From NCBI GenBank assembly GCA_037044905.1, contig JBAOKB010000038.1, positions 1 to 52,654 of the forward strand: a stretch of 52,654 bases of DNA, read 5' to 3'. Shown piece by piece: positions 31,881-41,078 of the stretch. The stretch's first letter is position 1, and each line of letters begins with the position of its first letter. The position numbers and the translations under genes are program-made. This DNA is from Hortaea werneckii (Eukaryota; Ascomycota; Dothideomycetes; Mycosphaerellales; Teratosphaeriaceae). The notes under the pieces are model-generated. The model did not search any database and was not told the origin of the DNA. It worked only from the letters and a program-made list of their open reading frames with translations.

Positions 31881-32534
31881 TGTAAGCGAGCTACTCTTAA
31901 GTCCTAGCCTTTCCTTTTTGCCTTTTTGAGATTATATTTTTGCACTCTGCCATTATTTTGGACTTGCCACACGGACAAGCACGGCCATTTTGTCTGGCAG
32001 TGTTTTGAGGTGCGCAATCCATGACCCTGAATAGCACGGTAACGTGCTGCAGGATCGAGAGGGCCGCGGAGAAGGTATGAGGAAGGGGGCGGAGTTTTTA
32101 CATACGAGGTCGAATAATGACTTCTTTGCTGTTTAGACAAGAGAAATCTATGGAAGATTGCATATCAGAGAGTGAAACTACATACCCGAGAAGGTAGATG
32201 CATACGAGGACCATCTGCACAACAATATTCAGCCAGTGAGAATTTCAGTTTTACAATGATTTCTAATTGCACATGTCACTCTAAGCCCGGCGACGATGTC
32301 GAAGGCCAGCTGCATACATCTGAAAACGCGCGCGACATTCCAACATAAGAAATCGACAATAGTTAAGGTAATGTTAACATTTGCTTTGATTCTTGCTCCT
32401 CTACTTCTCTAGACCTGTTCTCCTCCCCTATTTGCTTTATATCTCGTTGCCATTGGTTACGAGGGGAACTCTCTTCCTCTATCTTTCCCTCGGTCCCCTT
32501 TCTGGTTTTCTTTATACCTCCTTCCCTCTATCTT
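31881..32534. other. Intergenic downstream of tRNA-Gly
   Basis: Begins with the T-rich stretch (CCTTTCCTTTTTGCCTTTTTGAG, cut: T runs at 31914-31919 and 31923-31927) expected of an RNA polymerase III terminator. The rest is without a supported gene. Confidence 0.5.
31914..31927 (+). terminator. Probable Pol III terminator of tRNA-Gly
   Basis: Two runs of five or more Ts begin about 34 bases after the mature tRNA end. This is a plausible distance for a fungal tRNA terminator, and no earlier T run exists. Confidence 0.5.
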
Positions 32535-33978
32535 TTAGAGACGATTGCTTGACATATGCGTAAACCGTAAGCCCTTTTGCTTACCGAGTTTGGGAATCCT
32601 TCGCTTTCGCTTACGTTTGATTCTTTTAGCTGCTAAGAATCCAAAGCTTGTTTTCTCCCTTCCTTGCTTCTCGTCTTTACTGTCCTCCTCATTTTCCTTC
32701 TCACCGTCTTCAAACTCTTCGTCGTCACTTGGCTGCTCATCATTGTACGTTGCATCGTCTTGCTCGGTACTCTGCCCAAGACTCACAGGATGAGTAAAGT
32801 CGAAACCACTATTCATGCTAACTAGTAGACCTTCAACATCCTGGTGCTTTTTCACAGTCTGCCACTGTTCTTCAGAGGGACTCAGAAGCTGACTCAGTTG
32901 CGGCGAATTTGCCACTAGAGAGGATTTCTGGGCCCATTGCAACAGACCGATTGGAAACATCACCGAAGTCTTGGGGCAAGGTTGCTGCAAGTTGAGTTTT
33001 GAGGAACTCGGGTGGGAATCGCGGGCAGGTTGAGTTAGTGACTTGTATACCCCATCGTGTTTGGGTTCCGTCATTAGTGGTCGTAGTACCTCTGTAGCGC
33101 GAGTAAGCTATGAGTGCGAAGAGTAGACGGTTAGGTTTTGTTTACCAAATAGGCAGTTGAGCGCCTCTACGGCGTCGGCCATCATCGAGCGGAAGTCCAC
33201 GCTATGCCGCTTGTCGTACTGCTGTTAAAGTTCCTGCAGAAGATCTCCCAAGGTAACAAAGTAAATGTCGAGGATGGCCGTACCATCCACACTAGGCTTG
33301 CAGAATCGCTGGCAAATCCGCCCGAGACTAACTACTACGCCGGTCTATAGGTGGAAGGCTCCATCCAAACGCGCAAAGGCCGCAGAGACATTCCCAATTG
33401 CCCTTTGAAGTGCCAGGGCCTCTGCATCTTCAGGCCGTAAACGTAATAAATGTCTGCGTACCATCCCGCGCCAGAAAAGGCCTAGGGATCCCATGACTCT
33501 AGGCGGCGTTGCTCGCTGTGGCACTCCTAGACCGTGTTCTGTCCACAAGACAAGGCGCAGGAAGACGATATATATGTTCTCGTCATCGTAATCGTCGTAG
33601 GCTTCTGGTCGGAGCTCGGGCACGAGACCATGTATGTAGTAACGCCATTTTGCGGATTCGCTCGCTCGCTCTAATACCTGCAAACCATCATCGTTTGGCG
33701 TACCAGCTATTATGCGGTCGATCGATTCTTCAACGACGTCGGCAAAGAGTATTTGCTCTGCGGCAGCCATAACAAGAGTGAAGATGCTCACCTAGGTACG
33801 AGAATGGGTTGACAATTTGGGAAAGATGTTTAGAATGAGAATTTAGAGTCAAGGCCAAACTTACCTCGATCGGAATGCTACGATTTGATATGCGCAGTAT
33901 CGGCGAATGCGAGATAGCGAAATGGCTGGCGATTAATATGTAGTGAACGGTCTCTGATCTTGTCGAACGTGATTGCAT
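32535..33978 (-). pseudogene. Hypothetical gene broken by two in-frame stops
   Basis: Exons on the minus strand: 33978-33865, then 33791-33146, then 33091-32535. The two introns have good borders (GTAAGT...CCTAG, 73 nt; GTAAAC...ACAG, 54 nt) and both joins keep one reading frame. That frame has a TAG at 33347-33345 and, 40 codons on, a TAA at 33227-33225. The sequence between and after the stops still reads like protein (ILDIYFVTLGDLLQEL, FRSMMADAVEALNCLFG). The C-terminal exon has an acidic run (DDEEFEDGEKENEEDSKDEK) and a basic, NLS-like run (AAKRIKRKRKRR). A second possible start is the ATG at 33770. I recognise no family. Either it is a pseudogene, or an unrecognised intron removes both stops. 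Confidence 0.5.
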
Positions 33979-34931
33979 TCAAGCCGGCGGGACGTCCCGT
34001 TCTCCTCCTCCAGGTCGAGCGCCTCTGGCCTCCTTGCTCTTTGCATCCCTTCCCTCCTCTCCCCGGATACATCTCGCTCTCATCAGACCCATCAACAAAC
34101 CACGTGTTTCATGAGGTTGGAGCGAGTCACAACGTGGAAAATGACACAGCAGACTCTTATCTCTTGAAAAGGGAAGTCATCATTGGAAGAAAAAAGTGAT
34201 AGACATTAACACTACCCGCCATCACCATCCACCTCTACCTGATCTTTCATCAGAAATCAGTCTAATCTCATCCCCCTTAAAAGGAACGTAAAACCTCCCC
34301 ACCTTAGGCGGTGCCCTCCAAGAAAAATGAATGAGGGTCTGGGTATCGCTTGAACGCAAAAAAGCTGTGTATAATGTGTGCCGAGTGATCGCAACACATT
34401 TTTCCCCCTCCTCCACCTCCCAAGAATATTGTTCCCCAAGTAAATCCCGATTAAAAAACGCCTTGCTCATATTCCCTCTTCCCCTCCGAAAGAAAGGAAA
34501 AGTCATCTACAAAGTTGTAATTCCAACCAAACAGAGGCAATCCATCTTCAACTCCTTTGAAAACAATCGAGGTATCTTGTTGTCATTCTGAGAATTCTGT
34601 TGCGTCATGAAATATTCCTGTCGTCGATCTGCTGCTGCCTTCCTCGGCCGCGGGTGGGAAGGCCAGACCGTATGAGATGAATACCGTTCAGAAGAGCCTT
34701 AGCATCAGGGCTAGGCAGTGAAAGTACCGAATCCTTCCCGCGTCGCAGGGGCTTGGCTCGAATGGAGACAACCGGTACCGACGACGCCCGGGAGCGTGGA
34801 TGAGCTTCCCAGCTGGAACTCAGGCAGTCTTTGTATTTCTCAATCACTTGAGATATCTTATTCCGTTTCTGCTGGTGGTGAGACGTATGTAGAAAAGTCT
34901 TTCGCAGAAGCAGAACAGGGGCGGAACCGAC
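33979..34931. other. Intergenic, about 950 bases
   Basis: Lies between the broken hypothetical gene and the 3' end of the phosphopantetheinyl transferase. Contains one short minus-strand frame worth listing (34222-34506). Nothing else is supported. Confidence 0.5.
34222..34506 (-). CDS. Small ORF, possible gene remnant
   Basis: A 94-codon frame from an ATG at 34506 to TGA. The middle looks like a folded beta-rich domain (GEQYSWEVEEGEKCVAITRH, then FSWRAPPKVGRFYVPFKGDE). Just upstream a different frame also reads protein-like (VEDGLPLFGWNYNFVDDFSF), as if one coding sequence had been split by a frameshift. No family recognised and no partner exon found. Confidence 0.25.
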   Translation of the reverse strand: MTFPFFRRGRGNMSKAFFNRDLLGEQYSWEVEEGEKCVAITRHTLYTAFLRSSDTQTLIHFSWRAPPKVGRFYVPFKGDEIRLISDERSGRGGW

Positions 34932-36377
34932 TTAGAAGTACCGGCTTTCCCAAGGACTCAAAAGCGCCTCGGGACACTGGTTGACCTCGGGCATACCATG
35001 CATGTTCATCATGGAATCGTTCCGTACCGGACCCGGCGGCTCCTTGATAGTCGGCACACTCGACGTGCTGAGATGATCGCCGGCAAAAGCCATGACGTCG
35101 GCCTGGAGGTCGAGTTTCTTGAAAGCGGGGATCGTGAGACCCTCGACGGCGCCCTGGATGGCGGTCGAGAGCATGAAGTTCTCCTCGAAGGCCTGGATCT
35201 TCATGCGCACGTCGTCGACGGGGCGGCCGTGGAGCCGGACTTCGACGTCGTCGACCTCCTCGCCCCAGGTCCCGTGGGTCGAGCACCGGGCTTGGGTGCC
35301 GGGGCGTGGGGAGCGGACGTTGGAGAATTCGAGCTGGCGGAGCCAGGGGGCTAGCAGGGCTTCGCCGGCCAGCTTGATGTAGGCTTCTTTGTAGCAGAAG
35401 TAGGTGTAGAAGCGGCGAAGCTTGGCGTCGATGAGGAGTTCGGAGGAGAAAGTGAGGTCTTGGCCGGCCGGGGTGGTGAGGGAGATGTCCTTGTGGCGGG
35501 TGATGCAGCGGTCGTGACGGCCGAGGTCGGAGGCTTTGAGCTGGCTGCCGTCGAGCAGCGTCACGCGGTCGACGTCGTATTTCATGCTCCATCGCTCTTC
35601 CTCTGAGAAGACAGAGTCGTAGATGTCGACCCAGCCGTCGAAGCCTTCCATGTCGATGGTGGTGTGTGCGCTGTCACGTTCGTTCACGCAGACAATGTCT
35701 ACGCCGACCATCACGTCGTCCTGCTTCATGCCGGGCGATAACAAGCCCTGGATGTGTCCATTGGGATCGTAGCGATGTTGTTTCCGTCCGTCCCAGCCGA
35801 TCAGTGCAACGAGACCATTCTGATGTGATACGTTGAAGTCGATGCCGTCGATAGGTCGCCCTGACTCGTCTACGGCGCAAGGCTTGCCGTGTTTCTCGTT
35901 GCCCTTTCGTGCCAGCTTCACATCTTTCCAGGGTATGCCTAGCGTCTTGGTGATAAATAGCCTCTTGAGTAGCGCGCTGGCCAGACTCATGCGCGCGTCG
36001 GCGACGAACATCTTAGTAGTGCAGGAGTTCTGTTCGGGTAAGCTGATGAGGCTTAATGCCTGTGCTGCGCCCTCGGCGCTGAAGATGTTGTCGCCATGCC
36101 ATAAATCTCTTGTGTCCAGTAGCCAACATGTCACTTCAGGTTCACCGGCTGTTGTGCCCGTACTGAAGGGCTTCAGGTCAAAGCCGGTAAAGCTACCAGC
36201 CTTAGCATTGACCTGCATAGGGATGTCGAGAGATAGGAAGTGCTCCTTCATTTTGGCGACAATGGGCGAGACTGGAGGGGCCAGACTCTTGACAATGTGC
36301 TGGTGGTGATGGTGGTGGTGGAGGTGGTGGTTTGCCGGAACGGCAGCGGTAGTAGTGAGAGTGCTAGTCGACGACAT
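34932..36377 (-). CDS. npgA: 4'-Phosphopantetheinyl transferase (Sfp/NpgA type)
   Basis: Transfers the phosphopantetheine arm of CoA onto carrier domains of polyketide synthases, non-ribosomal peptide synthetases and alpha-aminoadipate reductase, so one enzyme gates much of secondary metabolism and lysine synthesis. Single exon, 481 residues. Family motifs: FNVSHQNGLVAL (181-192), Mg-binding GVDIV (Asp227), FSEEERW (Glu260 region) and FCYKEAYIKLAGEALL (Lys330, Glu331). The first ~42 residues are an added tail containing HHLHHHHHHQH, encoded by a CAC/CAT repeat; an in-frame ATG (MKEHFLSLDI, residue 43) is an alternative start. The length exceeds the ~340 residues I associate with Aspergillus NpgA, through both N- and C-terminal extensions. 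Confidence 0.95.
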   Translation of the reverse strand: MSSTSTLTTTAAVPANHHLHHHHHHQHIVKSLAPPVSPIVAKMKEHFLSLDIPMQVNAKAGSFTGFDLKPFSTGTTAGEPEVTCWLLDTRDLWHGDNIFSAEGAAQALSLISLPEQNSCTTKMFVADARMSLASALLKRLFITKTLGIPWKDVKLARKGNEKHGKPCAVDESGRPIDGIDFNVSHQNGLVALIGWDGRKQHRYDPNGHIQGLLSPGMKQDDVMVGVDIVCVNERDSAHTTIDMEGFDGWVDIYDSVFSEEERWSMKYDVDRVTLLDGSQLKASDLGRHDRCITRHKDISLTTPAGQDLTFSSELLIDAKLRRFYTYFCYKEAYIKLAGEALLAPWLRQLEFSNVRSPRPGTQARCSTHGTWGEEVDDVEVRLHGRPVDDVRMKIQAFEENFMLSTAIQGAVEGLTIPAFKKLDLQADVMAFAGDHLSTSSVPTIKEPPGPVRNDSMMNMHGMPEVNQCPEALLSPWESRYF

Positions 36378-38768
36378 AGCGGCTCTAGTATATCGAGAGG
36401 CTTAAACAGCTAGCTCGGGTGTATTACACTACTCCGGCGCAGGACATCCGAATGCCAGCCAGTGCCAGAACGCCAATGCAACCTTGGCTTCGATCGTGCA
36501 GGTATCAAGCTGCAAGGGGAGGATTGGTCGCCGTGACGTTAGTGAAGAGCGGGGAATTCCCAGGGTGCGATGTGTAAATGCGTGTGAGTGAGGTCGACGG
36601 CGTCGAAGCGTATTCAGCCGCGTCCTGGAGCGTCACTGGCGCAGGCGAGCTAGCAATTGGATGGGACGGCAAGTCGTACTGGGGGAGGTGGTGAGGTTGA
36701 ATCGATTCAATTCTCCGAAGATAGTAAACGTCAAGAGACGGTAGCGCCCGCCTGCTGGCCGGATTCTGCGCGGTGTCGATCTTATTCGGGTCCGCCAGCC
36801 ATCGAATACCAGTGTTGCTCGAGGTGCTACCGTGGGAGAATGGCAACAAAGGTGCTGTCGATGATGTTGCTGGCCTCGTGGGCTACTATTCTGACCTGTC
36901 ACGTCGATATAGGAGGACGAGCTACCGAGCCCGCGGGCTGGGCGAACCGGGCATGATAAAGCGCTCGTGATGTTTCTATGTTTGGGTCGGGACGATGAAC
37001 GTCCCCCTCACTGATCATCGTCCAACCTCCATGCGAGGCCCGCCCTCATCGCTGCAGCATGGACTGTTTCGTTTTGTTGGCGTCCGAGCGGATTTGCTCC
37101 TTCGGACTGCGGAAGTGGCTGGGGGGTCTCCCGGTCGTGGAGGCCAAGCCTTTGGGGTCTGCCCTGTTTAGGCAACCTGACCTCACGCTACCGACCGTTG
37201 GTAGCGAGTCTCACGGGCAATTTGCCGGTCGCACGAGCGTATGTCGCGACCTATGCCTGCTCATCTCGACCCGTAACGTTTGTCGCATAGCGATTTGGTG
37301 CGTCGCAGTCGCTTGTTCGGCTCCATGAACGCCCGTCGTTGGTATCTTTCTTACGAAATATCACCGCCCTGATAGCGAGGCTGGGGCTTACCCCGACAGC
37401 ATGTGTATACTGTACATACATAGTAGTATTATTGCAGCTCACTCGGCTGCCGAAAGCAATCCGCTCACTTCACGGATCCGACACGGAGAGCCGATCCGTG
37501 CACGAAGCTTGTCTCTCGAGATAGAAACGTCGACGTCACAACCGCACCGCTTGAGCCTGTCCTGCAAGGATCCTATTTTACGAGAGAAGATCCGCAAATG
37601 GGCTTGTCACAAGTCCTTGGCCTTGATCACGGTGCAGCAAGGCTGTCCACCATGCGTCAGAGATCTCAGCCGGCCTGCAGCGATTGACTCTTGCTCGGCA
37701 AAATCGCGCAGACGTCTTCTGAAGGCCTCACGATGCCGCATTTTCATGTCAGTCCTAGTCGATGTGATGCACTCAAGGCTACCGTAGATTTCCCAAACCC
37801 TGACCACTTCGTCTCACCAAAACTATCTGACCGGAGATGCAGCGAAGAAACTTTTTCCAATCCGAATCGCAAAAGCCCTATCCAGAGCGTCGGGGATTTT
37901 TTAGAATACCGCTATGCTTCCGCCTCCACCGCGCCAAACCACTGCTTCCACTCAATTTTTTCCCTTCTTCACATGTAAACGCGGTAGACTGGCTTTTTTT
38001 CGGTTTTCTGGGTCTTGCGTGCAGAGTGCATGTGCGTGTTATTCAGATCTGAGATCAGCACCACGGAGATCTCTCCCCGCTCACACGGTCTCGCTGGCAA
38101 GCACTTGGTTGACTCAACTTCGATCGCAGCCAGCCGCAACAAGACACTCCCGACCAAAGTGGAGGCTCGCGAGAAGCTCGAAGGGTTCTGACGGGAAAAT
38201 ACCTCAGGCTTCAATTATCTTGTTTCCGCTATCTTGGCTTGGCGTGCGCTGATTCGCGGCCGGGGAAGGATCCTCTATCTTCACGCTGATCCCACCGAGT
38301 CGGCTTCATTGGACCATTTCTAGATTGCCGCCTGAGAGGATTAGAAGGTATATCGAGAGGGGTCTTTTGCGACCGCGGCTGTATATCGAGCCCCCAAAGC
38401 GACTTAGTCTCTCGCTTCGAGAGACACTTGAGATTGATATTGGCTTTTGCCACCTCCGGGAATATCTGCTTGACACGCGTGGGAATAGGTCGAGATTTCC
38501 TCGCAAGCCACTGCTCCCCCAAAAAGCATACTGCGCATTTCCATCCTGAAGCCTACCTTGGTAGTTCGTGAACTTTCCTCTTCTTCCAGCTCCCCCAATC
38601 GAGGAACCCCCACCTCCGGATACGCCGGTCATACCTGCATACACACTTCTACACACCTCCGAAGTCACCGGGGAGCCGGTCTGACTCAGGCATTCACCTG
38701 CGGCTGAAAGATTATTGTGGGGCACCTGCCTGCTTCTGCACGTCCGGACTATTACAACCTCCAGCAGT
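36378..38768. other. Intergenic, about 2.4 kb, divergent promoters
   Basis: Lies between the phosphopantetheinyl transferase (minus) and the PLP synthase glutaminase (plus). Apart from the Met-less frame at 36505-36885, every open frame is short. No repeat or RNA gene was recognised. Confidence 0.45.
36505..36885 (-). other. Open frame without a start codon
   Basis: Open on the minus strand from after a TAG near 36888 to TGA/TAA at 36505, about 125 codons, with no Met. The composition looks like protein (GIRWLADPNKIDTAQNPASR, then LPSLDVYYLRRIE). It would need an upstream exon; an ATG at 36954 followed by a GTAGCT donor is a candidate, but no clean acceptor keeps the frame. No family recognised. 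Confidence 0.25.
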
Positions 38769-39725
38769 ATGCACGTGTCCGACGGCCACAGTCATCATCA
38801 TGGCGCCGACGCTACCGCCGACCCAGCGACGATGGCGACAGCGACAACCCAGCTGACGATCGGCGTGCTCGCCTTACAAGGCGCGTTTATCGAGCACGTC
38901 AAGCTCCTGGAGCTCGCAGCTGCGGAGTACCGTCACCACCAACCACAACCCATCGCCTTCTCCTTCATCGAAGTCCGGAACCCCGCCGCCCTCGCCACCT
39001 GCGACGCCCTGATCATCCCCGGCGGCGAAAGCACCTCCATCTCGCTCATCGCCGAACGCACCGGCCTCCTAGAGCCGCTGCGGGACTTTGTCAAGCTCGC
39101 CCGCAAACCCGTCTGGGGTACCTGTGCCGGCTTGATCTTGCTGGCGGAGGAAGCGAACCGGTCTAAAGCTACGGGCCAGCAGCTCATCGGGGGTCTGGAT
39201 GTCCGGGTCCAGAGGAATTTTTTCGGGAGGCAGGTCGAGAGTTTTGAGGCCGAGTTGGCGCTGCCGGCGATTTTAGGGGGTGAAGGGGCGGAGAGGTTTC
39301 ATACCGTGTTTATTCGCGCGCCGGTTGTCGAGAAGGTGCTTGATTCGTCCTCTTCTTCCGTGGGTGCCGAAGTGAATGCACCCGCCTCGTCCACTGTCCC
39401 CGCGGATCCCCTAGTTGCGGAAGCGGACGGTGACGTTTCTACTACTTCAAATCAGCTTTCGACGGACGCGGTTGTCTCCGCGCCCGCAAAGCAGGCCACC
39501 AAGGCTAAAGTGGAGGTGCTAGGCCGTCTGCCTGGTCGGGCGAAGGCTCTCCAGGACCAGACGACGAGCGCGCAGGATCTCGGCGAGGAAGGGGATATTG
39601 TCGCGGTCAGACAGGGGAATGTCTTCGGGACGGCGTTCCATCCCGAGTTGACGGGCGATGCGAGGATCCATGGGTGGTGGTTGGGTGAGGTCGTTCAATG
39701 TACTCTCGCAGCGAGGGGGGTTTGA
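38769..39725 (+). CDS. PDX2: Pyridoxal 5'-phosphate synthase glutaminase subunit (Pdx2/Sno)
   Basis: Class-I-type glutaminase that releases ammonia for the Pdx1 synthase in the deoxyxylulose-independent vitamin B6 pathway. Starting from the ATG at 38769, 318 residues; no ATG lies further upstream in frame, and MATATTQLTIGVLALQGAF (ATG 38832) is a good alternative start. Motifs: IGVLALQGAFIEHV, IIPGGESTSI, nucleophile Cys119 in VWGTCAGLILLAEE, GGLDVRVQRNFFGRQ, and the His291/Glu293 pair in FHPELTG. Between VFIRAPVVEKVL and VAVRQGNVFGTAFHPEL lies an insertion of about 85 residues rich in Ser/Ala/Thr/Asp, which explains why it is longer than the ~190-250 residues usual for the family. The Pdx1 partner is not in this window. 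Confidence 0.93.
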   Translation: MHVSDGHSHHHGADATADPATMATATTQLTIGVLALQGAFIEHVKLLELAAAEYRHHQPQPIAFSFIEVRNPAALATCDALIIPGGESTSISLIAERTGLLEPLRDFVKLARKPVWGTCAGLILLAEEANRSKATGQQLIGGLDVRVQRNFFGRQVESFEAELALPAILGGEGAERFHTVFIRAPVVEKVLDSSSSSVGAEVNAPASSTVPADPLVAEADGDVSTTSNQLSTDAVVSAPAKQATKAKVEVLGRLPGRAKALQDQTTSAQDLGEEGDIVAVRQGNVFGTAFHPELTGDARIHGWWLGEVVQCTLAARGV

Positions 39726-40173
39726 TGGGGCCGCTGCCTAGGCAAAGTGTAGTGAAGGCGTGATATGGCCTTGAGCTGCTTGAGGTGTAGCGGGTTTGCA
39801 GAATGATGATTGACGAATAGACGATGCATAGCGAGCATAGCGCGGTGTTTTGTGAGAGGAAAGGAAAAGTTTTTGATAAAGTGATATAGATACAGCTGCT
39901 CGCGCGGCATAGATCGAGTTCTTGTTGAAAAGCCTTCCATGTAAGGGGCGATGATGATGATGATGATGATGATGATAATGATACATAATGAAGCCGGCAG
40001 TATTCCCGCAGCTATTCCCTTGTCTTTTTTCGAACTTGCCCGCATCCATCCATTTCAAGACGCCGCAAAACGCCCTAGTCGCTAGATTGCACACAACACC
40101 ACTTATATTGAAGGTCCCATCTTCATACTTCCACAGCTTGCCTCTCTTCCTCTCCCTCACTCCATCCCCTCCT
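39726..40173. other. Intergenic between convergent genes
   Basis: A 448-base tail-to-tail spacer with a 10-base palindrome TGCCTAGGCA (39735-39744) just after the Pdx2 stop and a (GAT)9 microsatellite (39950-39976). No gene seen. Confidence 0.6.
39950..39976. repeat. (GAT)n microsatellite
   Basis: Nine uninterrupted trinucleotide units in the spacer between the Pdx2 and CBP20 genes. Confidence 0.85.
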
Positions 40174-40791
40174 CTACAATCCCATCCCATATCCCTCCTC
40201 CACGGCATCCTCCCGAATCTTCTTCCCGTACCCACCCCGCCCCGGATCAAACTCCTCACGATACTCATCGCGCACCTGACCCCCAGACTTCCCGCGTCCA
40301 TACTGTCTCCCCTCGCTAAAACCCTCGTCCAGATCGCACCGGATGATGCGCTCGTCCAGCTTCGTACCCCCGATGTACTTCAGGCAGTCTAGCGCGTCCT
40401 CGTGATTGTAGTACTCCACGAAGCAGAAGCCGCAGGGGGTTTTGGTGAAGCGGTCCAAACCCATGATAAGGCGTTTGAGCTCGCCGCATTTGGAGAAGAG
40501 GACGGAGATTTGTTCTTCGGTGGTGTAGAAGCTGTTTGGATTCGTTGGTTAGTGGAGGGTTGTTCCATCAAGTTTCTGGGGACAGAGTGATTTCTGTTTT
40601 ACTAACCTCAGGTTGCCGACGTAGAGGGTGGTGGCGGTGGCGAGCTTGTCTTCGTAGTCCGGCTGGCGTTGCATCTCGTGGTCGTCCTGGTCGCGGGGCT
40701 CGTGCCGCTTGCGCTTCTTGTACTTGCTCATGGCGTAGGAGGAGGGTTTGTCGAGCCGGTCGACGGTGTGGCGCATCTGGAATTGAGGCAT
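40174..40791 (-). CDS. CBC2: Nuclear cap-binding protein subunit 2 (CBP20)
   Basis: Small subunit of the nuclear cap-binding complex; it binds the m7G cap of new transcripts and helps splicing and export. Two exons on the minus strand, 40791-40607 and 40531-40174, give 180 residues. The 75-nt intron (GTTAGT...CCACTAACC...ACAG) restores ATTLYVGNL-SFYTTEEQISVLF, which is the RNP2 part of the RRM. RNP1 is PCGFCFVEYY, followed by LDERIIRCDLDEGFSEGRQYGRGKSGGQVRDEYR (shown here only as a landmark; key residues are Arg and Asp in RCDLD and the GRGKSGGQVRDEYR block), the cap-binding tail typical of CBP20. Head-to-head with Nup82. Confidence 0.96.
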
Positions 40792-41078
40792 GGTTGCTGC
40801 GAAAACGTGTTGCGCAGGCCGAGCGTGGGAAGGAAAGGAAGTGAAGGATGATTGATGGTCGAGGAGCTGGAGTTTCACATGCGCTGCAGCCCAGCTTCAC
40901 TTGGTCCAAGCTCCGGCTCGAAGTTTGACGCGAGCTGGACGCGCTTCAGTTGAAAGTTGGGAAGGTCCGGGAGGACAAACGAGGCCGGGACTGCTACACA
41001 CATATACACACACACGGGACGAGACATGGTGGCAACAACGAGATAACTCCAACCGCTTTCACCACCTCTACCATAATC
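40792..41078. promoter_or_regulatory. Bidirectional promoter region, CBC2 / NUP82
   Basis: A spacer of 287 bases between the divergent start codons. A CACACA-rich stretch (about 40997-41013) lies near the Nup82 side. No TATA box is obvious on either strand. Confidence 0.55.
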
